The notes beneath the pieces were generated by a model. It was not told where the DNA came from. It made no database searches and saw only the letters and a list, made by a program, of their open reading frames with translations. A stretch of 64,000 nt of DNA from contig NZ_JAMFLY010000001.1 in assembly GCF_023502235.1 (NCBI RefSeq), forward strand, positions 1,736,001 to 1,800,000. The letters run 5' to 3'. The stretch is from Flagellimonas myxillae (GTDB taxonomy: Bacteria > Bacteroidota > Bacteroidia > Flavobacteriales > Flavobacteriaceae). Position numbers and translations under genes: made by a program. Positions 19,496-29,436 of this stretch are shown piece by piece; within the stretch, counting starts at the first letter, position 1, and every line of letters begins with the position of its first letter.

Positions 19496-19756
19496 GCTAA
19501 AATCTCGTTGTTTTTTGTGGTTAAATTATCACGGCAATATACACAAAATCGCCCCTTTCAAAACGCTTGTGGTCTACTTTATTAAAAAAATTATCAACAG
19601 AACAATCCTTGGTTCAATCTATATGATAAACCTATGTTAAACCGTTAATAAAATGAGCTTTATTTCGACTTTTAATACAAGTTTATCGAATATGGGTACG
19701 GTATTTGACTACGGTAATGATACTTTTATTAATTTTAATTGCTGAAAAGGAAGCCT

Positions 19757-22312
19757 ATGGATGATAATTTTTCCCCAAGAGTAAAGGACGTAATAGCATA
19801 TAGTAAGGAAGAGGCCCTAAGATTGGGCCATGATTTTATAGGTACCGAACACTTAATGCTAGGTCTTTTACGCGATGGTAATGGCAAAGCCATTAACATA
19901 CTGGACGCCTTGGATGTTGACTTGGACCACTTGAGACGTAAAGTGGAAATCCTTAGCCCCGCAAATCCAAATACGGGAACAACCCAAAAGGACAAAAAGA
20001 ACCTACATTTAACGCGACAAGCCGAACGGGCCCTTAAGACCACGTTCTTGGAAGCCAAGCTTTTCCAAAGCTCTTCCATAAATACAGCACACCTTCTACT
20101 GTGCATTCTTAGAAACGAAAACGACCCCACCACAAAACTTTTACACAAGCTAAAGGTGGATTATGATAATGTAAAGGAGCAGTTTAAATCCATGATCACC
20201 AGCGATGATGATTATCTGGATACACCACAAGCGGAGTCCTTCCCCAGTGATCCGGAGGAAACCGGGGAATCCAAGGAAAGTAGCTTTGGTTCCAGTTCCG
20301 CACAAAAAGGGAGCAAAAAGTCCAAGACCCCAGTTTTGGACAATTTTGGACGTGACCTTACCCGCCTGGCCGAGGAGAATAAATTGGATCCCGTGGTGGG
20401 AAGGGAAAAAGAGATCGAGCGTGTATCCCAGATATTGAGCCGAAGAAAAAAGAACAATCCACTCCTTATTGGTGAACCCGGAGTGGGTAAAAGTGCCATT
20501 GCCGAAGGTTTGGCCCTCCGAATTATCAATAAAAAAGTATCCCGAATTCTTTACAATAAAAGAGTGGTGACGCTTGATTTGGCATCTTTAGTTGCAGGAA
20601 CAAAATACCGCGGACAGTTCGAGGAGCGGATGAAAGCAGTGATGAACGAGTTGGAAAAGAACGACGACATCATCCTGTTTATTGATGAGATCCATACCAT
20701 TGTTGGTGCCGGTGGGGCTACAGGAAGCTTGGATGCTTCCAATATGTTCAAACCTGCCTTGGCAAGGGGTGAAATCCAATGTATTGGAGCCACAACCCTT
20801 GACGAGTACAGACAGTATATTGAGAAAGACGGGGCTTTGGAGCGTCGTTTCCAAAAGGTGATGGTAGAACCTACCACCGTTGAGGAAACTATCGAGATCT
20901 TGATGAACATCAAGAGCAAATATGAAGACCATCATAACGTCAATTACACTGATGACGCCATTGTGGCTTGCGTGAAGTTGACCAATAGATATATGACCGA
21001 TCGCTTCTTACCAGACAAGGCCATCGATGCCCTGGATGAAGCAGGTTCGCGAGTACACATTGTGAATATGGATGTGCCCAAACAAATTTTGGAGTTGGAA
21101 AACCAACTTGAAGATGTGCGGGAACTGAAAAACAGTGTAGTCAAGAAGCAGAAGTACGAAGAAGCTGCTAAGCTTCGTGATGATGAGAAGCGGCTTGAAA
21201 AGGAATTGGCTTCCGCCCAAGAACGATGGGAAGAAGAAAGTAAACTTCATAGGGAAACGGTATCTGAGGACAATGTTGCCGATGTGGTTTCCATGATGAG
21301 CGGTATCCCTGTCAATAGAATAGCACAAACCGAAAGCAATAAACTGGCAGAATTGCCTGAATTGATCAAAGGATTTGTAATCGGGCAGGATGAGGCCGTT
21401 GCCAAAGTTGCCAAAGCCATTCAACGTAACAGGGCTGGATTAAAGGATCCCAACAAACCTATTGGTTCGTTTATCTTTTTAGGTCAGACCGGGGTTGGAA
21501 AGACACAGTTGGCCAAAATTTTGGCCAAGGAGCTTTTTGATTCGGAAGATGCCCTTATTCGAATCGATATGAGCGAGTACATGGAAAAATTCGCCATTTC
21601 GAGATTGGTAGGTGCACCTCCCGGTTATGTCGGCTATGAGGAAGGTGGGCAATTGACCGAAAAAGTTCGAAGAAAACCGTACTCGGTGATTCTTCTGGAC
21701 GAGGTGGAAAAAGCGCACCCTGATGTGTTCAATATGTTATTGCAAGTTTTGGACGATGGTTATTTGACCGATAGTCTGGGCCGAAAAATAGACTTTAGGA
21801 ACACCATCATTATCATGACCTCCAATATAGGAGCACGTCAATTGAAGGATTTTGGTCAAGGTGTAGGATTTGGCACCGCGGCCAAAAAAGCCCAAGCGGA
21901 TAGCCATCAGAAAAGCGTTATCGAAAATGCGCTTAAAAAGGCATTTGCCCCGGAATTCCTGAATAGGATTGACGATGTTATCGTGTTCAATCCATTGGAA
22001 AGAGAAGATATCCACAAGATTATCGATATCGAGTTGGATAAGCTATTCTCCCGCATCAAGGATATAGGTTATGATTTGAAGCTTTCCAAAAAAGCCAAGG
22101 ACTATATAGCCGAAAAAGGTTTTGACAAGCAGTATGGAGCCCGTCCACTAAAGCGTGCCATCCAGAAGTATATCGAGGATGCACTGGCAGAGGAAATCGT
22201 GAACTCCAAGTTGGAAGAAGGCGATAGCATTTTCATGGATTTGGACACCAAAAAGGAAGAGCTTACTATTAAAATCAAAAAGCAGGAAAAGTCTCCGGAA
22301 GCGGAACAATAA
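19757..22312 (+). CDS. clpC: ATP-dependent Clp protease ATPase subunit ClpC
   Basis: 851 residues from the ATG at 19757 (the upstream TTG at 19739 would add six atypical residues). Order: double Clp N-repeat (1-145), AAA+ 1 with Walker A GEPGVGKS (239-246), a UVR-like middle region (EAAKLRDDEKRLEKEL), AAA+ 2 with Walker A GQTGVGKT (576-583) and a ClpB D2-small C-domain. It unfolds proteins for ClpP. The UVR motif and short middle domain separate it from ClpB and ClpA. Its own terminator follows. Confidence 0.95.
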   Translation: MDDNFSPRVKDVIAYSKEEALRLGHDFIGTEHLMLGLLRDGNGKAINILDALDVDLDHLRRKVEILSPANPNTGTTQKDKKNLHLTRQAERALKTTFLEAKLFQSSSINTAHLLLCILRNENDPTTKLLHKLKVDYDNVKEQFKSMITSDDDYLDTPQAESFPSDPEETGESKESSFGSSSAQKGSKKSKTPVLDNFGRDLTRLAEENKLDPVVGREKEIERVSQILSRRKKNNPLLIGEPGVGKSAIAEGLALRIINKKVSRILYNKRVVTLDLASLVAGTKYRGQFEERMKAVMNELEKNDDIILFIDEIHTIVGAGGATGSLDASNMFKPALARGEIQCIGATTLDEYRQYIEKDGALERRFQKVMVEPTTVEETIEILMNIKSKYEDHHNVNYTDDAIVACVKLTNRYMTDRFLPDKAIDALDEAGSRVHIVNMDVPKQILELENQLEDVRELKNSVVKKQKYEEAAKLRDDEKRLEKELASAQERWEEESKLHRETVSEDNVADVVSMMSGIPVNRIAQTESNKLAELPELIKGFVIGQDEAVAKVAKAIQRNRAGLKDPNKPIGSFIFLGQTGVGKTQLAKILAKELFDSEDALIRIDMSEYMEKFAISRLVGAPPGYVGYEEGGQLTEKVRRKPYSVILLDEVEKAHPDVFNMLLQVLDDGYLTDSLGRKIDFRNTIIIMTSNIGARQLKDFGQGVGFGTAAKKAQADSHQKSVIENALKKAFAPEFLNRIDDVIVFNPLEREDIHKIIDIELDKLFSRIKDIGYDLKLSKKAKDYIAEKGFDKQYGARPLKRAIQKYIEDALAEEIVNSKLEEGDSIFMDLDTKKEELTIKIKKQEKSPEAEQ

Positions 22313-22333
22313 AGTAATACAAACCAAGCGAAG

Positions 22334-22359
22334 GAGCTCCGTAGTACGGGGCTCTTTTT
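22334..22359 (+). terminator. Intrinsic terminator of clpC
   Basis: GAGCTCCG (22334-22341), loop TAGTA, CGGGGCTC (22347-22354; one G-T pair), then TTTTT. Confidence 0.88.
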
Positions 22360-22467
22360 GTATCCAATGTTACCGTACACACGATATTTACGCGTTTAAT
22401 CTAAATTTTTTCTGCCCAGTGGACGTTCCCCATACCTTCGTAGGGAGAGACACTATAATTTTGGGGA

Positions 22468-22887
22468 ATGAGAATTGCTTCTAATAAGAAGGCTATTATT
22501 GTACGCGAGTACCAGTTGGATATTGGAATTGTTCAAGTATTTGACGATTACATGGTCGCAACGTTTGAAGAAGGGGCCACCATGACGCTGGAACGCGCTT
22601 ATCAGATTATCGGAATTTCAGAAATACACTTCAGGGAAAAGGACTTTGGGTATATAAGCCTAAGAAAAAACTCCTATGCCGTAGATCCCACCATTTACAA
22701 CTACTTGAGGGGCATGCAAAACTTAAAAGCCTTTGCCATCGTTTCCAAAAAAGAAATTGATATGCACAATTTCAAAATAGAGAAACTCTTCTATAAAGGA
22801 AATATGGAGTTCTTTATTGAATTCGACAACGCTTTGGCCTGGGTCAAGAAAAGACTCAAAAAGACCAAGAAAAGGAACTCTGCTTAA
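22468..22887 (+). CDS. Conserved hypothetical protein
   Basis: 139 residues with a basic C-terminus (KKRLKKTKKRNSA); alternating beta/alpha pattern in the middle ('IVREYQLDIGIVQVFDDYMVATFEEG'), vaguely like STAS/SpoIIAA-type folds, but I do not recognise the family. A TAATTTTG box at 22456-22463 matches the -7 consensus but is only five bases before the ATG, so the transcript would be near-leaderless or the match is chance. Its stop overlaps that of the convergent nnr gene in TTAA (22884-22887). Confidence 0.7.
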   Translation: MRIASNKKAIIVREYQLDIGIVQVFDDYMVATFEEGATMTLERAYQIIGISEIHFREKDFGYISLRKNSYAVDPTIYNYLRGMQNLKAFAIVSKKEIDMHNFKIEKLFYKGNMEFFIEFDNALAWVKKRLKKTKKRNSA

Positions 22888-24419
22888 GCTCCCTTTCCTT
22901 CTTCAGGTTCCGGACTTTTAAAAAGTTCCATATAGGCCTTTCCAATATTTTTTATCAATGTGGTTGCTTTGAGCGCATCATAGCTTTCAATTGCAGCACC
23001 AATATCTCCGGCAAGTCCATGGAGGAATACACCGAACACCGCCGATTGGATGGGGGTATATCCCATAGCCATCAATCCAGTGATCATTCCTGTTAATACA
23101 TCTCCGCTACCCGCGGTCGCCATTCCCGGGTTTCCAGTACTGTTCACATAGCCTCTGCCGCCATAGAGCGTTATGGTATGTGCCCCTTTTATTACTAATA
23201 TGATATCGTGTTTGGCCCCAAAAGCTTTGGCCTTCTTCAGTTTATCAAAATCGTCTTTCCACTCCCCTACCAATCGTTCCAACTCCTTCGGATGCGGGGT
23301 TAAAATGGATTGTTTGGGAACTTCCTTGAGTAAATTGGGATGTTGCGACAAGATGTTCAGTCCATCGGCGTCTATCACCACAGGAAAATCAATTTCCTTT
23401 AAGAATTTTTCAAAAGCTTGGACCGTTTCTTCATTGGTTCCCAACCCCATGCCTATTCCGACAGCATCAGGTTTGAACGGAATTTTGACCTCCGTGATTC
23501 GGTCATCCTCCTCGTCGGTGATTACCATCACCTCTGGAAGCGCAGTTTGCAAGGAATGGTATCCGCAATCTGGCACAAAGGCGGTTACCAATCCACTTCC
23601 TACGGTCAAACAAGCATCTGCAGCCATTTGTACGGCCCCTACTTTTCCATGGCTCCCGCCAACAATTACTGCATGACCGTAGCTTCCCTTGTGTGAGAAT
23701 TTCAGTCGCGGACGGTAGATGGGTTGAACATCCAACTTCGTCATAAACTCAAATTCCACAGCCTCCTTGGCCAAAAACTCGCCATCCAATCCAATGTCCA
23801 ACAACTCCCACTGATTTTGGTAAACTCCGGTTTCCGGTAAGAAGAAAACCAATTTGGGAACCTGAAAACTAAGTACATAGCTAGCTCGTATTACGTGGGC
23901 CGGATTCCAAGGCAGTTGATTGCTTGGTAATCCCGATGGGATATCCACCGAAAGCACAAAGGCTTGTGAAGCATTGATATGCTCAATTAATTTGCCCACC
24001 CAATCACTGGGTGCCCTGTTCAGACCAATCCCAAAAATGGCATCAACGATAATATCGTTGGGAGATATTTCTGGCATTTCGCAATCGTCATTTAAAAACT
24101 CGGGCCAAATTTTGCGGTCCTTCAACCGTTCCAAATTCAATAGAAAATCCTTGGAACGCTTTTCACTATAGTTCACTACGTGGACCTTAATGTTGTAATT
24201 CGCTTCTTTGAGCAATCGAGCTAAAGCAATTCCATCTCCCCCATTGTTACCTATACCACAAAACAACTGAATCGTGACCTCGGCGCCCTGTAACCGGGAG
24301 TGTATCCATTCAAAAAGTTGGGTTGCAGCCCTTTCCATCAGGGAATCACTCGGAATTTGCTGCTTTTCTATTGTGAATTTGTCAGCTTGATAGATTTGGT
24401 TCGCGGTAAAAATTTTCAT
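22884..24419 (-). CDS. nnr: Bifunctional NAD(P)H-hydrate epimerase/dehydratase
   Basis: 511 residues. N-terminal YjeF_N epimerase domain (about 1-215) with the phosphate-binding GNNGGDGIALARLL; C-terminal ribokinase-like ADP/ATP-dependent dehydratase domain (about 225-500) with 'GGSHGKVGAV', 'TPHPKELERL' and the signature NPGMATAGSGDVLTG. It repairs the damaged cofactors NADHX and NADPHX in the cytosol. Fusion of both activities is standard in bacteria. Ends tail-to-tail with the hypothetical gene before it, sharing 4 bp. Confidence 0.94.
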   Translation of the reverse strand: MKIFTANQIYQADKFTIEKQQIPSDSLMERAATQLFEWIHSRLQGAEVTIQLFCGIGNNGGDGIALARLLKEANYNIKVHVVNYSEKRSKDFLLNLERLKDRKIWPEFLNDDCEMPEISPNDIIVDAIFGIGLNRAPSDWVGKLIEHINASQAFVLSVDIPSGLPSNQLPWNPAHVIRASYVLSFQVPKLVFFLPETGVYQNQWELLDIGLDGEFLAKEAVEFEFMTKLDVQPIYRPRLKFSHKGSYGHAVIVGGSHGKVGAVQMAADACLTVGSGLVTAFVPDCGYHSLQTALPEVMVITDEEDDRITEVKIPFKPDAVGIGMGLGTNEETVQAFEKFLKEIDFPVVIDADGLNILSQHPNLLKEVPKQSILTPHPKELERLVGEWKDDFDKLKKAKAFGAKHDIILVIKGAHTITLYGGRGYVNSTGNPGMATAGSGDVLTGMITGLMAMGYTPIQSAVFGVFLHGLAGDIGAAIESYDALKATTLIKNIGKAYMELFKSPEPEEGKGA

Positions 24420-24471
24420 TCAACAAGAAAAATTAACAATTGCTACGGATTTCGTAAAAATTTTAGAATCA

Positions 24472-24502
24472 TTTGAGGAAGCTACCAAAAGTACTACTTT
24501 TG
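24472..24502 (+). promoter_or_regulatory. Bacteroidota-type promoter of thr operon
   Basis: TTTG at 24472-24475, a 19-nt spacer, then TACTTTTG at 24495-24502, an exact match to TAnnTTTG. Transcription should begin near 24508, giving a leader of about 160 nt before thrA that contains the threonine-rich small ORF. Confidence 0.65.
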
Positions 24503-24555
24503 AACCTGATTCCTGTACAATGCAATTTAGACAAACGGATATTGAACGCTGCAAG

Positions 24556-24609
24556 ATGAACACTGCTTCATCCATCTTCACTTTGACTACCATCACCCCT
24601 TTGGGGTAA
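24556..24609 (+). CDS. thrL: Threonine-rich leader peptide (thr attenuation candidate)
   Basis: A 17-codon ORF, MNTASSIFTLTTITPLG, ends at a TAA 57 nt before thrA. Five of the 17 residues are Thr and two are Ile, with the run T-L-T-T-I-T close to the end, the same logic as the enterobacterial thr leader. An in-frame ATG at 24520 could lengthen it by 12 residues. Two hairpins overlap it: GATGAA/TTCATC (24555-24572), which covers the ATG, and ACCCC-TTT-GGGGT (24595-24607) over the last codons. I see no T-run terminator after it, so the mechanism may not be classical termination. Too short for routine gene finders. Confidence 0.6.
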   Translation: MNTASSIFTLTTITPLG

Positions 24610-24666
24610 TCTGCTATTTTCCGTCCGTCCTTAAATTAATTTCAACATTTTACAATCAAATTCATC

Positions 24667-27111
24667 ATGAAAGTCCTAAAATTTGGTGGTACTTCAGTCG
24701 CCAATCCAGAGAATATAAACAAGGTTAAGTCCATTGTCCAAAGCAGTTCCAAAGATAAACTGGCTGTTGTGGTCTCCGCCTTTGGTGGCATTACCGATGT
24801 TTTGCTCAACACCCTGCAACAAGCTTCAGAACAGGATGACGCCTATAAATCGGGCTTGGAGTTGATAGAACAACGCCATATCGATGCCATTAAGGAATTG
24901 ATTCCGGTGCAAAACCAAAGTACCATCCTTAGCAAGGTCAAAAGTGACCTCAATATTTTGGAAACCCTCTTGGAAGGTTCCTTTCTCATTGGGGAAATCA
25001 CCCCAAAACTGTCCGACAAAATTGTGAGTTATGGGGAATTACTGTCCTCTTACATCATTAGCGAATTTTTTAAGGCCGAAGGTCTTAATGCCACTTTTAA
25101 GGACAGTCGGGAACTGATCATTACCGATAGCTCTTATGGCAAGGCCGTGGTCAATTTTGAGAAGACCGATGCCAATTGCAAGGAATACCTTGAAAATGAC
25201 AAACATCAAATCCATATTCTGCCCGGCTTCGTGGCTTCCAGCAATGATGGAAATTCCACAACCTTGGGTCGTGGGGGTTCTGACTTCACGGCGGCGATTG
25301 TGGCTGCAGCAGTGGATGCTTCCCTTCTAGAGATTTGGACAGATGTGAGCGGAATGTATACCGCCAATCCAAAGTTGGTGAAGCAGGCCAAATGTGTTTC
25401 CCACATTAGCTATGAAGAAGCCATGGAACTTTCCCATTTTGGTGCCAAAGTGCTATACCCTCCAACCATACAACCGGTGTTGGGCAAGGAAATTCCCATC
25501 GTTATCAAGAATACGTTTAGTCCTAATGATGAAGGAACTTTGATTACCAAGAACACCAATAGAGGCGGAAAAACGGTCCGGGGCATTAGTCATGTAGGCA
25601 ACATTAGCCTGTTGTCCCTCGAAGGCCCCGGTATGATTGGTATCCCAGGAATTTCCAAACGCTTTTTTGAAACCCTTTCCTTGGAACATATCAGCGTGGT
25701 TTTGATTACCCAAGCATCCTCAGAGCATTCTATCTGTGTTGGTATTGCTGATGAAGATGTAGACCGTGCTGTTGAGGCGGTCAGCAAAGCCTTTGAATAT
25801 GAAATGGCCCGTAAAAAAATCAAGCCCGTCATTGTTGAAAAGGATCTGACCATTGTTGCCTTGGTTGGTGATAATATGAAAAGTCATCAAGGATTAAGTG
25901 GAAAGATGTTCAGCACTTTAGGGAAAAACAATGTGAACATTCGGGCAATTGCCCAGGGAGCATCGGAAAGAAACATTTCCGCGGTCATCAAGAAGGCTGA
26001 TGTTAAAAAAGCACTGAACTCACTTCATGAAGAGTTTTTTGAGGAGAACATCAAGCAGCTAAACCTTTTTGTGATGGGGGTTGGAAATGTGGGTTCCAGG
26101 TTCCTAGCTCAAATCCGTCAGCAGAAAAAATACTTGAAAGACGAACTACAGCTCAATCTTCGGGTAATTGGAATCAGTAATTCCAGAACCATGGCCTTTG
26201 ACGAAAATGGGATTGATCTCGAAGCATGGGAATCGATACTTTCTAAGGGTGAAAAAGCGAATAAAGAAAAATTCTTTGATACCGTTGCCCACCTCAATTT
26301 TAGGAACAGCGTATTTGTGGATAACACAGCAAGTGCTGAAGTGGCCAATAGTTATCCCAACTACCTAAAAAACAGCATCTCCGTGGTGACCTGCAATAAG
26401 ATAGCTTGTTCTTCGGATTATGCTTTGTACAAGGATTTGAAGCAATTGGCCAAAAAATATAATGCGCCATTCTTGTTCGAGACCAATGTTGGAGCTGGTC
26501 TTCCCATTATCGATACACTGAAAAACTTGATTGCATCCGGGGATAAGGTCAATAAGATTCAGGCCGTACTTTCCGGCAGTTTAAACTTTGTCTTCAACAA
26601 TTTCAATGACGAAGTCACCTTCCACGATGTGGTAAAACAAGCACAGGAAGAAGGCTATACCGAACCCGACCCTACCATCGACCTCAGCGGAATTGACGTG
26701 ATGCGAAAGATTTTGATTTTAGCCCGAGAAAGTGGTAATCAGTTGGATATTGAACAAATTGAGAACGAATCCTTTTTACCCCAAGAAAGCCTGGACACCA
26801 ATTCCAATGAGGCCTTCTTTGAATCCTTGAAAAAACACGAGGACGGGTTCCAAGAACTTTTCAAGGAAGCTAAAGATACCGACAGCAAACTCAAATATGT
26901 AGCCCAGTTTGAAAATGGGAAAGCCAAGGTGGGCCTGCAGCAAATTCCGAAAGGACATGATTTCTATAATCTCGAAGGGAGCGATAACATTGTGCTGTTC
27001 TTTACGGAGCGTTATCCCAACCAACCTATGATCATAAAAGGTGCTGGTGCGGGAGCAGATGTAACGGCTTCCGGTATCTTTGCGGATATTATCAGAATTG
27101 GAAACTTTTAA
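24667..27111 (+). CDS. thrA: Bifunctional aspartokinase/homoserine dehydrogenase
   Basis: 814 residues. Aspartokinase domain first (KFGGTSVANPENI at 4-16; later 'LGRGGSDFTAA'), two ACT domains at about 310-450, then the homoserine dehydrogenase NAD(P)-binding Rossmann motif VMGVGNVGSRFLAQ near residue 464 and the catalytic domain ('NVGAGLPIIDTLKNL', 'DLSGIDVMRKILIL'). It catalyses the first and third steps from aspartate to homoserine. ACT domains suggest feedback by threonine. First structural gene of thrABC; thrB follows after 1 nt. Confidence 0.96.
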   Translation: MKVLKFGGTSVANPENINKVKSIVQSSSKDKLAVVVSAFGGITDVLLNTLQQASEQDDAYKSGLELIEQRHIDAIKELIPVQNQSTILSKVKSDLNILETLLEGSFLIGEITPKLSDKIVSYGELLSSYIISEFFKAEGLNATFKDSRELIITDSSYGKAVVNFEKTDANCKEYLENDKHQIHILPGFVASSNDGNSTTLGRGGSDFTAAIVAAAVDASLLEIWTDVSGMYTANPKLVKQAKCVSHISYEEAMELSHFGAKVLYPPTIQPVLGKEIPIVIKNTFSPNDEGTLITKNTNRGGKTVRGISHVGNISLLSLEGPGMIGIPGISKRFFETLSLEHISVVLITQASSEHSICVGIADEDVDRAVEAVSKAFEYEMARKKIKPVIVEKDLTIVALVGDNMKSHQGLSGKMFSTLGKNNVNIRAIAQGASERNISAVIKKADVKKALNSLHEEFFEENIKQLNLFVMGVGNVGSRFLAQIRQQKKYLKDELQLNLRVIGISNSRTMAFDENGIDLEAWESILSKGEKANKEKFFDTVAHLNFRNSVFVDNTASAEVANSYPNYLKNSISVVTCNKIACSSDYALYKDLKQLAKKYNAPFLFETNVGAGLPIIDTLKNLIASGDKVNKIQAVLSGSLNFVFNNFNDEVTFHDVVKQAQEEGYTEPDPTIDLSGIDVMRKILILARESGNQLDIEQIENESFLPQESLDTNSNEAFFESLKKHEDGFQELFKEAKDTDSKLKYVAQFENGKAKVGLQQIPKGHDFYNLEGSDNIVLFFTERYPNQPMIIKGAGAGADVTASGIFADIIRIGNF

Positions 27112-27112
27112 C

Positions 27113-28033
27113 ATGGAAGATATCAAAGTTTTTTGCCCTGCCACCATTGCCAATGTTTCCTGTGGATTTGACGTGTTGGGATTGGCATTGGATTCCGTTG
27201 GCGACGAGATGATCGTTCGGAAAACAGCTGAAAAAGGCGTCAAAATCACCAAGATATTGGGTCAAGACTTACCTCTGGAAACAGAAAAGAATGTTTCGGG
27301 CGTGGCAGGATTGGCCTTGCTTGCAAAAAGTGACTATGATGGTGGTTTCGAGATAGAAATCGACAAACGGATCAAACCGGGAAGTGGCATTGGCAGCAGT
27401 GCAGCCAGTTCTGCTGGTGCAGTATGGGCCATGAACGAATTATTGGGAAAGCCCTTTTCCAATTTGGAGTTGACCCAATTTGCCATGCAGGGAGAAAAGC
27501 TGGCAAGCAATGTGGCTCATGCTGATAATGTGGCCCCAGCCATTTATGGGGGCTTCACCTTGGTACGCAGCTATGACCCCTTAGACATTGTTTCAATTCC
27601 CACTCCGAATGAATTGTTTGCCACGGTAATCCATCCACAAATTGAAGTAAAGACCTCTGATTCGCGAAAAATATTGAAGACCAAACTCACTTTGGAAACC
27701 GGAATTCGGCAGTGGGGGAATCTAGGGGGCTTGGTTGCCGGGCTGTTCCAAAACGATTACGACCTAATTGGTCGTTCCTTGGAAGATCATGTGGTGGAGC
27801 CTATCCGCTCCATTTTAATTCCCGGGTTCGAAGCAATCCGGGCCAATGCGATTAAGGCTGGTGCCCTAGGTTGTGGAATTTCAGGTTCCGGTCCATCCAT
27901 TTTTGCCTTGAGCAAAGGGGAAGTAACCGCCAAAAATGTGGCCGAGGTCATGCGGGAAACCTACAGCTCAATTGGCATCGATTTCGACATCCATGTATCC
28001 AAAGTCAACACCCAGGGGGTAAAACCACTCTAA
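27113..28033 (+). CDS. thrB: Homoserine kinase
   Basis: 306 residues from the ATG at 27113, one base after the thrA stop; the upstream in-frame start at 27080 lies inside thrA and would add unlike residues. GHMP kinase with the ATP-binding PGSGIGSSAASSAGA and the C-terminal GCGISGSGPSIFAL. Phosphorylates homoserine in threonine synthesis. thrC starts 6 nt later. Confidence 0.95.
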   Translation: MEDIKVFCPATIANVSCGFDVLGLALDSVGDEMIVRKTAEKGVKITKILGQDLPLETEKNVSGVAGLALLAKSDYDGGFEIEIDKRIKPGSGIGSSAASSAGAVWAMNELLGKPFSNLELTQFAMQGEKLASNVAHADNVAPAIYGGFTLVRSYDPLDIVSIPTPNELFATVIHPQIEVKTSDSRKILKTKLTLETGIRQWGNLGGLVAGLFQNDYDLIGRSLEDHVVEPIRSILIPGFEAIRANAIKAGALGCGISGSGPSIFALSKGEVTAKNVAEVMRETYSSIGIDFDIHVSKVNTQGVKPL

Positions 28034-28039
28034 CTTTCT

Positions 28040-29335
28040 ATGAAGTTCTATAGTTTAAACAATTCGGAAAATCAGGCTAGTTTTAAAGAAGCTGTTATAG
28101 CTGGGATAGCGCCAGACAAAGGCCTGTACTTTCCAGAGAAAATAGAAGCTTTACCAGCTGATTTTTTTGACCAAATAGAGACCTTGTCCAACCACGAGAT
28201 TGCCTTCCGGGCAATTCATCAGTTCGTAAAAGATGACATTGAAGATGACGCATTAAGGAAAATCATTGCCAACGTGCTTGATTTTGATTTTCCTGTGGTG
28301 GAAGTCGAGGAAAATGTGGCCACCTTGGAACTTTTTCATGGCCCAACCATGGCCTTTAAGGACGTGGGTGCCCGATTTATGGCCAACTGTTTGGGACATT
28401 TCTCCAAGGGAGAAAAAACGGAGGTAACCGTTTTGGTGGCCACTTCCGGGGATACCGGAGGTGCGGTGGCCAATGGATTTTTGGGGGTTGATGGGGTGAA
28501 CGTCGTCATCCTCTTCCCTAGCGGAAAAGTATCGGATATCCAAGAACGTCAATTAACCACCTTGGGACAGAACATTGTGGCCATGGAAGTGAACGGGGTG
28601 TTTGATGATTGCCAAAGTATGGTAAAAACCGCCTTTTTGGATACTGAGATTACCGACCACAAAAAATTGACCTCGGCCAATAGCATCAATGTTGCACGTT
28701 GGTTGCCACAGCTTTTTTATTTTTTGTTTGCTTATAAACAGGCTAAATCCCAAGGCAAACAAATCGTGTTCTCCGTTCCCTCCGGAAATTTTGGAAACAT
28801 CTGTGCTGGAATGGTGGCCCAAAAATTGGGCATGCCTGTGAAGCATTTTGTTGCTGCTACCAATGCCAATAAAGTGGTGCCCAACTTCCTCGAAAACGGG
28901 ATATACGAGCCGCTACCTTCGGTAGCTACTATTTCCAATGCCATGGATGTGGGCGACCCCAGTAATTTTGTTCGGATTCGTCATTTATATCAGGATGAGT
29001 TGGAAAATTTACGAAGCAACCTCTCCTCCTATTCCTTTTCTGATGATGCTACCAGGGAAACCATGAAGTCCATCCATGAAAATTCGGGATATGTTGCCGA
29101 CCCCCATGGAGCTGTGGGGTATTTGGGATTGAAGGAATACCAAAAAGCCAATCCGGATACCTATGGTATCTTCTTGGAAACAGCCCATCCCGTAAAGTTT
29201 TTGGATGTGGTTGAAGAAACCCTAGGCCTAACACCTGATATTCCTGCACAAATCCAAAAGGTGATGGACAAGCAGAAAAAATCCATCAAAATAGATAATT
29301 ACGAAGGACTAAAATCCTATCTACTGGGCAACTAG
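28040..29335 (+). CDS. thrC: Threonine synthase
   Basis: 431 residues, PLP fold type II. The PLP lysine is Lys107 in HGPTMAFKDVGAR; the phosphate cup is in SGDTGGAVANGF. N-terminal 'MKFYSLNN..ASFKEAV..GIAPDKGLYFPE' is typical of the long bacterial form. Converts O-phosphohomoserine to threonine; last gene of thrABC. No clear terminator follows in the 101-bp gap before gcvT. Confidence 0.96.
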   Translation: MKFYSLNNSENQASFKEAVIAGIAPDKGLYFPEKIEALPADFFDQIETLSNHEIAFRAIHQFVKDDIEDDALRKIIANVLDFDFPVVEVEENVATLELFHGPTMAFKDVGARFMANCLGHFSKGEKTEVTVLVATSGDTGGAVANGFLGVDGVNVVILFPSGKVSDIQERQLTTLGQNIVAMEVNGVFDDCQSMVKTAFLDTEITDHKKLTSANSINVARWLPQLFYFLFAYKQAKSQGKQIVFSVPSGNFGNICAGMVAQKLGMPVKHFVAATNANKVVPNFLENGIYEPLPSVATISNAMDVGDPSNFVRIRHLYQDELENLRSNLSSYSFSDDATRETMKSIHENSGYVADPHGAVGYLGLKEYQKANPDTYGIFLETAHPVKFLDVVEETLGLTPDIPAQIQKVMDKQKKSIKIDNYEGLKSYLLGN

Positions 29336-29436
29336 CTATCCCTTTCGTCAGTTAACAACATATTGTTTAAAAGATTCGGATTTTTTAGGCGTTTCTTTGT
29401 CGAATTCGAATAAATTTACCCCATAAACTGGACGTT

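Noticed and set aside
19496..19756. Consensus promoter pair between gyrA and clpC
   Set aside because: TACTTTTA at 19721 has no partner at 19 nt; evidence too weak to list.
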